The translations under genes were made by a program, and so were the position numbers. This document shows positions 16,431 to 25,008 of a DNA stretch of 64,000 nt, in pieces (within the stretch, counting starts at the first letter, position 1; each line of letters begins with the position of its first letter). The notes beneath the pieces were generated by a model that ran no database searches, was not told where the DNA came from, and saw nothing but the letters and a program-made list of their open reading frames with translations. Source of the DNA: an uncultured Armatimonadota bacterium. GTDB taxonomy: Bacteria > Armatimonadota > Fimbriimonadia > Fimbriimonadales > Fimbriimonadaceae. The stretch covers positions 1 to 64,000 of the forward strand of contig CAIUHP010000073.1 of the NCBI GenBank assembly GCA_903899015.1, read 5' to 3'.

Positions 16431-17162
16431 TTACTGAACTTTGATGTGCATAAGCACGTTGGCCAATTCTTCGTATGGCCTTTCCGCCGTAATTACGGTA
16501 GTCCGGTCACCATCAGGTCGAACGATACAGTTTCTGCCCCAACTCTGCCCGCACCGATAACCGGGGTGACCAGGAAGAGAACTGAAACCTTCGAACTCGA
16601 TCTTTTTCGGAATCATTAGGACGGATAGGTCGCCATTGGCGTCTCTCATCAGGACCCGTCTTACAATCATGCCGTCGATTTCGCACTCGTCAACTTGGCG
16701 AGGCTCAAGATGATCGGGAGTCGACAATTTCGAAACCTTAATAAGGTTGTTGAGCCACTCCGATTTCTCGGTGTTCGTTTCAGTCTTATCAAAGTGCATT
16801 CTGCCGATCATCGCGGTTAAGTTTCGACTACTTCCACCGCCTGCCTCGTGATGTCGAGACACAAGACCACCGAGCACGATTGCGATAAAGAACACTCCAC
16901 AAAGAGCAGGAGCAAATCGACCGACAAACCTTTCTACTCGACGAGCTTTATCAAGCTCATCTAGACGGCGAACACAATCGGACCAAGCCTTAGAAGTTGA
17001 AACCTCTTCGCTGCGGACCTGAACAAGCGACTTAAGCCGTTGAATCGCCTCAATCTCTTTGCCGGATTCAGGAGACAATTCGATTTGGCGTTGAACGTCG
17101 CTTCGCTCAAGCGGGTTCAATTCGCCATCAACATAGGCGTGAAGATCAATTGGATCAATCAT
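16431..17162 (-). CDS. Anti-sigma factor, single-pass membrane protein
   Basis: A 243-residue protein. Residues 1-80 have the acidic helical pattern of anti-sigma domains (LHAYVDGELNPLERSDVQRQI) but lack the HxxxCxxC zinc motif; a transmembrane helix follows (FAPALCGVFFIAIVLGGLVS, about 84-103), then a 140-residue extracytoplasmic part of no known family. The start ATG overlaps the sigma gene stop (ATGA), the usual sigma/anti-sigma layout. It should hold the ECF factor inactive until an envelope signal arrives. Confidence 0.8.
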   Translation of the reverse strand: MIDPIDLHAYVDGELNPLERSDVQRQIELSPESGKEIEAIQRLKSLVQVRSEEVSTSKAWSDCVRRLDELDKARRVERFVGRFAPALCGVFFIAIVLGGLVSRHHEAGGGSSRNLTAMIGRMHFDKTETNTEKSEWLNNLIKVSKLSTPDHLEPRQVDECEIDGMIVRRVLMRDANGDLSVLMIPKKIEFEGFSSLPGHPGYRCGQSWGRNCIVRPDGDRTTVITAERPYEELANVLMHIKVQ

Positions 17163-17722
17163 TCAATTTCATCCCTTCTCAAAAAACCTTCCTTAACAGC
17201 ATAGGTCTCAAGTGCTCGCCTGAGCATGCTTCTACCGCGCGCCAATCGGGATCTTACGGTACCGATGGGAACATTCGTGGCGTCCGCAATCTCCTGATAG
17301 CTTAGTCCTTCTATGTCGCTTAAAATCACTGCCATTCGAAAGTCTTCGGGAACCTTTCCCAGGGCTTCTTCGATTTCAGCACCAACAACGTTATCAAACA
17401 ATAACCGATCGGGAATTTCCGATTCTAACGACACTGGCTCAATGGCGCCCTCTTCTTCCAGAGATCCAAACTGGGGTCCGCGCTGTCGCTGCCTGTATCG
17501 ATTAATATACAGATTAGTGACGATGCGGAGCATCCAAGCTTTGAAATTCGAGCCGTCAAAACGCTCGTAAGCGTCATAGGCGCGAACTATCGCCTCCTGT
17601 GCCAGGTCCTCAGCATCTTCACGTGACCGAGTCAACCGTAACGCAGTGCCCAAGACCGAGGGGAAAACCTTCTCGGCTTGGCGTTCAAAGGACTCGCGCG
17701 TGTCGCGCTTACCAAAGAGCAT
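17159..17722 (-). CDS. ECF RNA polymerase sigma factor
   Basis: A 187-residue sigma-70 family factor. Region 2 (about 10-85) includes DAEDLAQEAIVRAYDAYERF and FKAWMLRIVTNLYINRYR. Region 4 (about 115-170) contains FRMAVILSDIEGLSYQEIAD and the HTH IPIGTVRSRLARGRSMLR-type segment. ATG 17722 is used; an in-frame GTG at 17743 is possible. Upstream on the same strand GGGAAC (17777-17782) could be the ECF -35 of an autoregulated promoter, but I cannot fix the -10. The anti-sigma gene follows with a 4-base overlap. Confidence 0.92.
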   Translation of the reverse strand: MLFGKRDTRESFERQAEKVFPSVLGTALRLTRSREDAEDLAQEAIVRAYDAYERFDGSNFKAWMLRIVTNLYINRYRQRQRGPQFGSLEEEGAIEPVSLESEIPDRLLFDNVVGAEIEEALGKVPEDFRMAVILSDIEGLSYQEIADATNVPIGTVRSRLARGRSMLRRALETYAVKEGFLRRDEIE

Positions 17723-17782
17723 CGGTCGAGGGAGTCTACCCACCCATTGAATTCAACCATTCACCCAAGGACGTCCGTTCCC

Positions 17783-17806
17783 AAATCAAAGGAGATTCTT
17801 TGATTT
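17783..17806. terminator. Hairpin after the alkylation-repair operon
   Basis: AAATCAAAG and CTTTGATTT form a perfect nine-base-pair stem with a six-base loop immediately after the stop of the methyltransferase gene. The trailing T run is better on the plus strand, so it is only a moderate terminator for the minus-strand operon. Confidence 0.4.
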
Positions 17807-17807
17807 T

Positions 17808-18329
17808 TCACGATTCTAGGTCGGTCGAATCGAACAAGGTTGGCCTCAGGACGCCTTCAAGCTCGAGTAGCCTTTGCTTCATTGCAAGTCCCCCTGCATA
17901 GCCTGTCAATTCACCCGAGGTGCCGATCACACGGTGACAGGGCACGATGATGGAAATCGGGTTTGTCGCGTTGGCTCGCCCCACCGCTCTCGAAGCGTTT
18001 TTATTCCCCAACATCAATGCGAGTTGGCCGTAGGTCCGAGTTTCTCCATATGGAATTTCGACCAACTGTCCCCATACCGACTTTTGAAAATCGGATCCGT
18101 TCGGTTCTAATTTGAGATCAAATTCTTTAAGGCGGCCTTCCGCATATTCTCGAAGCTGGCGCTTCGGCTCTTCTGCTCTTCCTGTTGAAGGAACACATCC
18201 TTTCCGAGCGCTCATGGCTGCCGCAGCATCGGAAGTATAAAGGTCGGTGATGGCCCCTTCCTCGTTCACGACAATCGTCAACGGTCCGATAGCGGTGTCA
18301 AAAACTTCAAAATAGGTTGGTTGCGTCAT
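17808..18329 (-). CDS. ogt: Methylated-DNA-protein-cysteine methyltransferase
   Basis: A 173-residue MGMT. It removes alkyl groups from O6-alkylguanine by transfer to its own cysteine. The active site IVPCHRV puts the acceptor at Cys131. The arginine-finger helix NASRAVGRANATNP precedes it, and YAGGLAMKQRLLELEG closes the fold. The HTH part has IPYGETRTYGQLALMLG. Translation is coupled to the Ada-AlkA gene by an ATGA overlap, so repair of phosphate, O6 and N3 lesions is made from one transcript. Confidence 0.95.
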   Translation of the reverse strand: MTQPTYFEVFDTAIGPLTIVVNEEGAITDLYTSDAAAAMSARKGCVPSTGRAEEPKRQLREYAEGRLKEFDLKLEPNGSDFQKSVWGQLVEIPYGETRTYGQLALMLGNKNASRAVGRANATNPISIIVPCHRVIGTSGELTGYAGGLAMKQRLLELEGVLRPTLFDSTDLES

Positions 18330-19747
18330 GATTCAAATTTAAGGCTCTGCCATAGGTGGAACGTTGCCAAGCTTCGGTAGGGCGAGAACTTCTCCATCAA
18401 CCCCCGTGTTTCTTCAACGTTGGGACGAGTTTCAAGTGCGAACATCTTTTGGAGAGCGCTTGTGAGTCCGGTATCACCTACCGGCAAACAATCTGAAAAG
18501 CCCATCGCACGCATCATTACATAGTGGGTCGACCAAGGACCAAATCCTCTGATCGCCATCAGCCGCTTTTCAGCTCCAGTTGCAGACCTTCGGGTTAACA
18601 ACTCTAGATCGAGGTCTCCGCTAGTTATCAGCCGCGAGCAATCGATGAGGTACTCCGCTTTACGCCGAGAAAATTGAAGCGGAAGGAGATCTTCAACCGT
18701 CAGGTTCGCCACTTCGTGCGGCTGAGGCGGAGCGTAAAAACCGTTTTCAAGCGGCTGACCCACTAGCTCAACTAAGCGCCGCCTAAGCGAATAGGCAAAT
18801 TTCAGATTCACTTGTTGGCCAAGAATTGCCCACACGATACCGTCGTAGAGACCGGGCGTCATTGGCATCCTCAGACCGATGCGATTGCCAACCATTTCTT
18901 CGATTCCAAGTTTCCGAACGAGAAGTTCAAAGCCGCTGGGATCTTGATTGAGCCCAAGAATTCGAGTGATCGACCGATGAGCCTGCACCTTGTTCGGACC
19001 ATCTACAAAGCAATCGGCGTGGTGGGTTTCAAATTTGAGCCGTATTGTGTGCGGTGCTCCGTCATAGACAGCCGTGAATTGAATCTCGCTTCCATTGACG
19101 CGCTCAGTGAGGCTTTCTGGATCTCGACCGATATACCCTCGAAGAACTTCAAACTGAAAAAAGGGCGGAAGGTCGATCAGAAATTCGGCACCCTGATTGA
19201 GTTTTCGGTAGGCGCTTGGAGTCATTCCGGTTTGCTTTCCAAAGTGCTCGTAAAACGTAGATAGCGATTCGAACCCAACATCTAAGGCGATATCAGATAC
19301 TGCAACCTCAGAATTTAAGAGTTGCACACAACTACTCTCGACCCGAAGTCTCGTGCAGTAATCGCCGGGAGTGGAGTGAAAATGCTTCTTGAAAAGTACG
19401 TATAACTTTGAGGAGCTCATCCCCAACTGATCGGCCAACTGATCGACAGATTTGAACTCAGATGAATTGAGCCTCAGCCTTGCGACGCATGCTTCCAGTT
19501 GTTCCAATTCCAGATCAATACCGGCATAGAACTCATCTGGACGACACTTCTTACAGGCTCGCAGTCCGGCATTTCGAGCACTTTGGATGTCTGAGAAGAA
19601 CTGAACATTCTCTGGTTTTGGTTTCCTGGCTCGACATGAGGGCAAGCAGTAAATACCGGTGCTCAAAACTCCAGTTACGAAGACCCGATCATAGGCGGCA
19701 TCGCTTTCCATGATCCGATCCATCATAAACTGCCGATCCAAAGCCAT
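18326..19747 (-). CDS. Ada-type regulator fused to AlkA DNA glycosylase
   Basis: A 473-residue multidomain protein. Residues 1-75 are the Ada zinc domain with four Cys (C34, C38, C65, C68); C38 corresponds to the residue that takes methyl from phosphotriesters and turns Ada into an activator. Residues about 85-185 are an AraC-type double HTH (LADQLGMSSSKLYVLFKKHF, VSDIALDVGFESLSTFYEHF). Residues about 195-473 are AlkA N-domain plus HhH-GPD glycosylase, with the catalytic aspartate D425 in PVGDTGL and the hairpin MAIRGFGPWSTHYV. It both senses alkylation and excises 3-methyladenine. This arrangement is known in some actinobacteria and others. Confidence 0.94.
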   Translation of the reverse strand: MALDRQFMMDRIMESDAAYDRVFVTGVLSTGIYCLPSCRARKPKPENVQFFSDIQSARNAGLRACKKCRPDEFYAGIDLELEQLEACVARLRLNSSEFKSVDQLADQLGMSSSKLYVLFKKHFHSTPGDYCTRLRVESSCVQLLNSEVAVSDIALDVGFESLSTFYEHFGKQTGMTPSAYRKLNQGAEFLIDLPPFFQFEVLRGYIGRDPESLTERVNGSEIQFTAVYDGAPHTIRLKFETHHADCFVDGPNKVQAHRSITRILGLNQDPSGFELLVRKLGIEEMVGNRIGLRMPMTPGLYDGIVWAILGQQVNLKFAYSLRRRLVELVGQPLENGFYAPPQPHEVANLTVEDLLPLQFSRRKAEYLIDCSRLITSGDLDLELLTRRSATGAEKRLMAIRGFGPWSTHYVMMRAMGFSDCLPVGDTGLTSALQKMFALETRPNVEETRGLMEKFSPYRSLATFHLWQSLKFES

Positions 19748-19810
19748 ATCTCTAGTATCCGACTATCGATGAGCCACTTCTTCCGAATCGGTCCAAAGGA
19801 ATCACAAAAA

Positions 19811-19852
19811 GAAAAACGGTCTCAAGAACTTAAGATTAGTTCCTGAGACCGT
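19811..19852 (-). terminator. Intrinsic terminator of the beta-propeller gene
   Basis: Fourteen-base-pair stem (ACGGTCTCAAGAAC with GTTCCTGAGACCGT, one mismatch), loop of nine. Read on the minus strand it is followed by TTTTCTTTTTGTG. It lies 20 bases after the stop of the gene ending at 19872. Confidence 0.85.
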
Positions 19853-19871
19853 CGGTGAAAACGATCGATGC

Positions 19872-21404
19872 TTAGCTGTGGCCCATTGCACACAGGACGG
19901 CATTGTTGATAGCGAAACTGACACCAAATTTGCCAATGACGGTGGACGTATAAGCCTCTCCAATTCCTGGAGAAAGGGTCAGAACTTGGGACAAGGTATT
20001 CGTCACAAAATCCCACCGGTAACAATGGCCATCTTCGCTGTTGACGATTGCGCACTTGTTTTTTGGATCGACTGCGGCCGAATTGATGCACCATTCGCGA
20101 ACCGCATTTGGATATCCAGAATTTCGGAAACCGGTATCAGGAGTCACACCAACTACGGTTAGAACTTCCTTCATCGCGTTGAATCCGTTGTGAGACTCAA
20201 AAGCTGATGCGTTCGGATCAAGGATAGCGACTTTGTTGACTCCATCACCACTGGGGAATCCGGCATATTCATTGTATTTGGTTAAGATCAAATACTTGGA
20301 CGTGCCGTGGTAGGAAGGAACTGCTTGAGCGGGGACCACTGAAGGTGTGTCATCCCATCCAAAAGACCCTGGAATCTTGGTCGTGCCGAGAGTCGAGTCA
20401 TAGTGAAGCATCCAGCCTCGGTCATTGTAGAAGGGGTTCTCAATGACACCAAAATACACGTCTCCATCGGGGCCGACCATCGGCGTCGCACTCCCAATGT
20501 CTTCCAAAATGGCATCGTATCCCGACTTAGGATCAAGCAATCGAGTTTTATATTTCGAAGCAAGGTTTGCTGTGTTTAAGCCAACCAAGTATCCGCCACC
20601 CGAGTTTCGCGAGACCGCTACATAAAGAGTCTTCTGATCGTTGCTAAGCGCAGGTGCACAGTTTAAAACGGTTGAATATGCGTCGGAATCTCCGGTTGCA
20701 GTTGTTACGGGTGTCCAGGATCCAACACCAGATGCACTGATTCGGGCAATACCGCTCGTAAGATTCGCAGGGTTGGCACCGAAGACACGGAACCCGAAAA
20801 AGATGTTGCCGGCATTGTCTACTGTCGGAGGAGTACACACGTAGACGTTGCTATTAAAAGTTGCCGCGTTAGCCTGGTAGGTCGAGTTGCCATAGAAAGC
20901 CACCTGAGTGACCGGCGAACTTGCCTTATCGGTACGAGATCGCAAGTAAACCGTTCCACCCGCGCCAGGAGTCACTAATCCGTAAAGCCCATTCAAAGTG
21001 GAACCACAGATTGGGGTCCAACCACTTGGAGGGAGGATGTAATCGGTGTTCTGGGTAAAGATCAGATTGCCCGTTAGGCCATTTCTTCCCTCAACTTTAA
21101 ATCCACCACCCGCGCCTGTCTTCACCGTGACAATGACATTGCCCGTGTAAGTAATGAGTGGAGCAGCATAGTGAATGTACAGGTCAGAACCGCTGTATTG
21201 AGGGTTCAGGTCGACTGGGGTCGTCCAAAGCACCTTTTGGAGGGGAGCAGAGGGCAAATTGCTCAAACCAGTGTGCTGAACATTGCCACCATAGCTCGGC
21301 CAACTTTGAAGTCTCCAAACTTGTCCAAATCCTGTCCCGGCCAAACATCCAGCTAGAACGACACAAGCCGCTGGAGTCTTAAGCTTCTTTACAAATTCAC
21401 ACAT
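19872..21404 (-). CDS. Exported PQQ-like beta-propeller protein
   Basis: A 510-residue protein with a signal peptide (CVVLAGCLAGTGFGQ). The mature part is repeated beta blades: VWRLQSWPSYGGNVQHTGLS at the N-terminus (a motif at the start of many PQQ-like propellers), then GGFKVEGRNGLTG, GTVYLRSRTDK, NIFFGFRVFG, GDVYFGVIENP and CAIVNSEDGHCYRWD. No catalytic residues are evident; a binding or surface role is likely. ATG 21404 is chosen over an in-frame ATG at 21431 because it gives the normal signal-peptide length. Confidence 0.72.
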   Translation of the reverse strand: MCEFVKKLKTPAACVVLAGCLAGTGFGQVWRLQSWPSYGGNVQHTGLSNLPSAPLQKVLWTTPVDLNPQYSGSDLYIHYAAPLITYTGNVIVTVKTGAGGGFKVEGRNGLTGNLIFTQNTDYILPPSGWTPICGSTLNGLYGLVTPGAGGTVYLRSRTDKASSPVTQVAFYGNSTYQANAATFNSNVYVCTPPTVDNAGNIFFGFRVFGANPANLTSGIARISASGVGSWTPVTTATGDSDAYSTVLNCAPALSNDQKTLYVAVSRNSGGGYLVGLNTANLASKYKTRLLDPKSGYDAILEDIGSATPMVGPDGDVYFGVIENPFYNDRGWMLHYDSTLGTTKIPGSFGWDDTPSVVPAQAVPSYHGTSKYLILTKYNEYAGFPSGDGVNKVAILDPNASAFESHNGFNAMKEVLTVVGVTPDTGFRNSGYPNAVREWCINSAAVDPKNKCAIVNSEDGHCYRWDFVTNTLSQVLTLSPGIGEAYTSTVIGKFGVSFAINNAVLCAMGHS

Positions 21405-21513
21405 AAATGGGGATCCCAACCGATGCCTCATTTAACTAGATATTTCTGGCTAAGGCAAGACCCACTGTCCTATCTATGCCCAAAACTCAAGAAGTGGTTT
21501 ATTATCCGCAGTT

Positions 21514-22677
21514 TTACGCAGTCGCCATCGGCAAAGGGCTCAGCTTTGGCCTAATAGTTGCATTTAATTCTTCGGGAGTAATCTCACGATAGAGACTGTC
21601 TCGCTCGACCGGAATTCGCCCGGCTTCCTCAATCATGCGCACCATATTCTCGTAGGTGAGTGACTGACTCTTGTTGCCAAACTCGCCTGATTTATAGGTG
21701 ATCTCGTACTCATGAACCAGGCCGTCGGCGTCGTCTGCTCCGTACCACAAAGACATCTGGGTGATCGGAACCGTGTTCATAATCCAGAAGCTCTTGATGT
21801 GGTCGAAGTTGTCCAGCATTAAACGACAAACGGCGATATTTCTGAGATCATCGTCCCCAGTTGGCCCGGCTAAATCTGACAATTCAGTTGCTTCAGGATG
21901 GAAACTTAGCGGGGTCATGGTTAGGAAGTGACCCGTCTCGTCCTGCAATTCTCGAAGTTGGATAAGGTGATCAACTCGCTCTTCATCCGTTTCAATGTGA
22001 CCGTATAGCATCGTCGCATACTGCTTGAGGCCCAGTTTTGCGGCCGCTCGGGCCACCATTTTCCACTCTTCGCCGTTTAGCTTTTTACCAAACAGCTCGG
22101 CATGAACGCGGTCACTGAGGATTTCAATTCCGCCCCCAGGAAGTGAATCCAGCCCGGCTTCGATCAGGTCTGCCAAGCACTGATCAACGGTCACCTTCCC
22201 TTGTCGGGCAATTTCAACGATCTCAACCGCTGTAAATGCTTTTACGTGAACCCCAGGGCGGGCTTCCTTTACGGTCCTGACGAGGTCAAGGTAGTAGCTG
22301 TATGGTAGACGAGGATTGATGCCGCCGACCATGTGGATCTCGGTAAGAGCAACGTCCCGATGCCACTCCAATCGATGCTTCACCTCTTCAAGCGTCATTT
22401 GATAAGGTGCAGGACCGCCCTTCTTTGCATAGAAGCTACAGAACTTGCAGAATTTGTTACAGATGTTCGTGTAGTTGATGTGCTGATTTCGGACGAAATA
22501 AGTCTTGCCGCCGTGTTTGCGCTCACGGACGATGTTGGCCATGTACCCCACTGCGGTCAAATTCGGGGTGGTACATAGCAAGATCCCATCTTCCCGAGAG
22601 AGTCTCTCCCCTGCCTCCACTTTCTTTAGAATTGGAAGGAGTTCTTCGCCAACGATTTGATGCGGATCTAGTGCCAT
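21514..22677 (-). CDS. mqnE: Aminofutalosine synthase (menaquinone biosynthesis)
   Basis: A 387-residue radical SAM enzyme of the futalosine route; MqnE joins SAM and an enolpyruvyl-benzoate to give aminofutalosine. The iron-sulfur motif is CNKFCKFC in NYTNICNKFCKFCSF. The MqnE-type signatures HMVGGINPRLPYSYYL, HVKAFTAVEI, AGLDSLPGGGIEI and ATMLYGHIET separate it from the paralogue MqnC. No other mqn genes are in the window. A GTG at 22707 is an alternative start; it is nearer to no better ribosome site. Confidence 0.9.
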   Translation of the reverse strand: MALDPHQIVGEELLPILKKVEAGERLSREDGILLCTTPNLTAVGYMANIVRERKHGGKTYFVRNQHINYTNICNKFCKFCSFYAKKGGPAPYQMTLEEVKHRLEWHRDVALTEIHMVGGINPRLPYSYYLDLVRTVKEARPGVHVKAFTAVEIVEIARQGKVTVDQCLADLIEAGLDSLPGGGIEILSDRVHAELFGKKLNGEEWKMVARAAAKLGLKQYATMLYGHIETDEERVDHLIQLRELQDETGHFLTMTPLSFHPEATELSDLAGPTGDDDLRNIAVCRLMLDNFDHIKSFWIMNTVPITQMSLWYGADDADGLVHEYEITYKSGEFGNKSQSLTYENMVRMIEEAGRIPVERDSLYREITPEELNATIRPKLSPLPMATA

Positions 22678-22786
22678 GGGCTTAGTAAGGATACCCCCAA
22701 CTTTCACAAGAAATTGAAATCTCTTTGTTGTGGATCACCGCCCGAGGAGTAATCGGGCACCTTACTCTACGAGAAGTATCCACTCT

Positions 22787-23569
22787 CTAGCGGCGAATCA
22801 TTCGGTAGCTAGCCGCCAACGCAGCCAAATTTGAGATGACGTCGTGTCCCATAACACCCCTTTCTTTGGACTTCAGAATGCGAGAAGTACGCTCTCGTAC
22901 TTTGTCTCCAATCTCGGAATCCGCAAGGACGCATTGGTCCAGAAACCGAGCTCCCTCAAACGTTCCGAATTCTGAAATGACCAGTTCCATCGCGGTGTCT
23001 AGATGGATGCCAGTAATCTCGCCTCGGAACAACTTCCGGTGAAGCTCTCTTTCGTTTTCAAAAATCTCAAACCACGGCAAAGCCAGTTTCTGAACCCAAT
23101 CCACAAGATCTGACAGGACATCTTGGTCCTCCCCTAAATTCCAGATAACGGAACAGGGAGGAATTTCAAGCTGGCCAATATCCATGCTCGAAACCGATGC
23201 AGGAGCACGGGTTGGACAGGGCCAGTAACGCATGCGATTTGCTTGGAGGTTCAAATGACTCAGATGCAGACAGACTCTCATTGGAACCGTTCCGTCTGAA
23301 TTGGTGGAGGGTGCGGGGCGCAAAAGGATCTCTTCGATCAGTGGCCCCACTCTTCGTTCTAGCTGAGGTAATCCCCCATTTTGGAAAAGCACAAAATCGT
23401 GGGCGAGCAATGCACCACCCAAGAAATGGGCCGTCTCACTCAAAATTTGACGAGGCAGACGATCTTCCTTCCTTAGGCGGCGGAAGAATCCCGAAGGAGC
23501 GGACTTTACATTCCAAGCCTGTTGAAAGTCTCTCTCTTGAAAGAAGATCTGTCGCTTCTGACTACCCAT
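22787..23569 (-). CDS. Unknown protein, possibly DUF4304-like
   Basis: A 260-residue soluble protein that I do not recognise with confidence. The first 75 residues are charged (FQERDFQQAWNVKSAPSGFF, RLRKEDRLPRQIL). The middle has a beta-rich part (VPMRVCLHLSHLNLQANRMR) and a segment LVDWVQKLALPWFEIFENER reminiscent of the end of DUF4304-type domains. No signal peptide or membrane helix. It sits 110 bases upstream of mqnE on the same strand, with no evidence for a shared role. Confidence 0.65.
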   Translation of the reverse strand: MGSQKRQIFFQERDFQQAWNVKSAPSGFFRRLRKEDRLPRQILSETAHFLGGALLAHDFVLFQNGGLPQLERRVGPLIEEILLRPAPSTNSDGTVPMRVCLHLSHLNLQANRMRYWPCPTRAPASVSSMDIGQLEIPPCSVIWNLGEDQDVLSDLVDWVQKLALPWFEIFENERELHRKLFRGEITGIHLDTAMELVISEFGTFEGARFLDQCVLADSEIGDKVRERTSRILKSKERGVMGHDVISNLAALAASYRMIRR

Positions 23570-23602
23570 AGTGGCCCCTCGTCAAACTTGTCACGGACTA
23601 TT

Positions 23603-24871
23603 CTACGACGTAGGTGGCAAGGGTAATTTGGGTGGCCCTAGCGAAGAGCTCTGGGTAGAGACTTTAGGCGTCCATAGGATGGCCCGCATGTCATGGACTT
23701 GAACCGAATCCTTACCGATGCTGTTGTGTCCACCTGTTATTTGGCCGGCTGCACTCTCAGAAACGGCGATACCACCCGTCGGAGCAACCTTCTGCAAATG
23801 GGAGGCCATATCGATGACGTGAGCAAAATTTACGGCGGTGACATCTCCGCCCGGAGGAGACATGACCATGCCGGAATGGATCCCACACCTCACAAGCACG
23901 GGCATGCCGATGCGATTTCGGAAGGTATTCCATTCAGGAAGCCCGCTTTGAATATTCTTTGCCGCCGCGAAGGCATGCTGTGCATGCTCGAAGGCGCATA
24001 TAATTCCGTCGCCGGCCGTTGAATGAACATGGCCCCCGTATTTCTTGGCGATCCGAGTCACGAACTCGTGATATTCATTGAATGTATATTCCACCACCAA
24101 GGGATCGGACGTTTCCTTCATTCGTGTCGAGCCCACGATATCCACGCTCAAAAACGTCATCAACTGCTTACCGGACGAAAGTTTGTCTTGTAATTCTCCC
24201 AATTGGCGCAATAGGTCTTGACGCTCTTTGACCGGATCTCGGAGACCGAGTCGATCACGATATTTCTTCATCACCTGATGCAAGAGCATGCCACCGCCCG
24301 CACCCATCGCCGTAAACAGTGGAAACAGGCTGCTATCGACGTTTGCGGGCAATTGATAGAGCAGGAGGAACGCAGACTGCATCAAGTAGAATCCGCCCGC
24401 CAGAATGCCACCCGAAAATGCCGCTCGCTTGAGGTCACGGGACAGGGCTACGTTGTAGATTCCGATCACGAAGCAAACAGTAGCGAGCATCGTGAAGAGC
24501 CCGTAGTTTGACTTTGAATGGTGGGTGGCAGCCGCGACACCCGAAAAATACTCGTCTCCAATACAGAGAAACGCGGAGGAAGTCGCAGCTACCCCGGAAA
24601 GCAAATACCGTCTCGTGCCCGGTTCAAGCGTTTTGAACTGGGATCGCATGTTTGCCAAGAAGCTTTTCTTTTCTTTCTCGGCACGGAGCTTGACCGCAAG
24701 TCGAACGTATTCAACCGGTGCCCCGGTAGCTTCTGCTACTGCAAGGATGGCGGACTCGTCAAGTTCCCCTCCGTTAGCTTCACGCAAGCGCTCGGCCAAG
24801 ATCAACATCTGTTCGACGCCATCGTCGCTCAGATCAAGATCTGGATTGGTTTGCTGAAGCATTTGATTCAT
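23603..24871 (-). CDS. Class III adenylate/guanylate cyclase with membrane domain
   Basis: A 422-residue protein. Residues 1-65 form a small helical domain (LSDDGVEQMLILAERLREAN ... ESAILAVAEATGAPVEYVRL) seen at the N-terminus of various membrane signalling proteins. Several hydrophobic helices follow (about 85-195). The C-terminal catalytic domain begins near 240 with the metal aspartate in LSVDIVGST; the second is in STAGDGIICAF. The conserved VRCGIHSG segment is also present. It should make a cyclic nucleotide. An in-frame start at 24982 lies inside the terminator of the upstream lipoprotein gene, so ATG 24871 is preferred. Confidence 0.87.
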   Translation of the reverse strand: MNQMLQQTNPDLDLSDDGVEQMLILAERLREANGGELDESAILAVAEATGAPVEYVRLAVKLRAEKEKKSFLANMRSQFKTLEPGTRRYLLSGVAATSSAFLCIGDEYFSGVAAATHHSKSNYGLFTMLATVCFVIGIYNVALSRDLKRAAFSGGILAGGFYLMQSAFLLLYQLPANVDSSLFPLFTAMGAGGGMLLHQVMKKYRDRLGLRDPVKERQDLLRQLGELQDKLSSGKQLMTFLSVDIVGSTRMKETSDPLVVEYTFNEYHEFVTRIAKKYGGHVHSTAGDGIICAFEHAQHAFAAAKNIQSGLPEWNTFRNRIGMPVLVRCGIHSGMVMSPPGGDVTAVNFAHVIDMASHLQKVAPTGGIAVSESAAGQITGGHNSIGKDSVQVHDMRAILWTPKVSTQSSSLGPPKLPLPPTS

Positions 24872-24955
24872 TGAGGAGTCCAGAACAATTCTACTATCGC
24901 TTAACTTCCAGATCAAACGGCAAAACCGATACTGAGGATTCAAGTTCTGAAATGG

Positions 24956-24991
24956 AACGAGGGAGTGAAGCCAAAGCTCCACTCCCTCGTT
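24956..24991 (-). terminator. Terminator of the lipoprotein gene
   Basis: AACGAGGGAGTG pairs perfectly with CACTCCCTCGTT (12 base pairs) around a 12-base loop, 18 bases after the stop at 25009. The following minus-strand bases CCATTTC are only moderately T-rich. Confidence 0.6.
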
Positions 24992-25008
24992 TCGTATTTC
25001 GTCCGCTA

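Noticed and set aside
24872-24982. Longer cyclase start at 24982
   Set aside because: It lies within the hairpin that ends the upstream lipoprotein gene.
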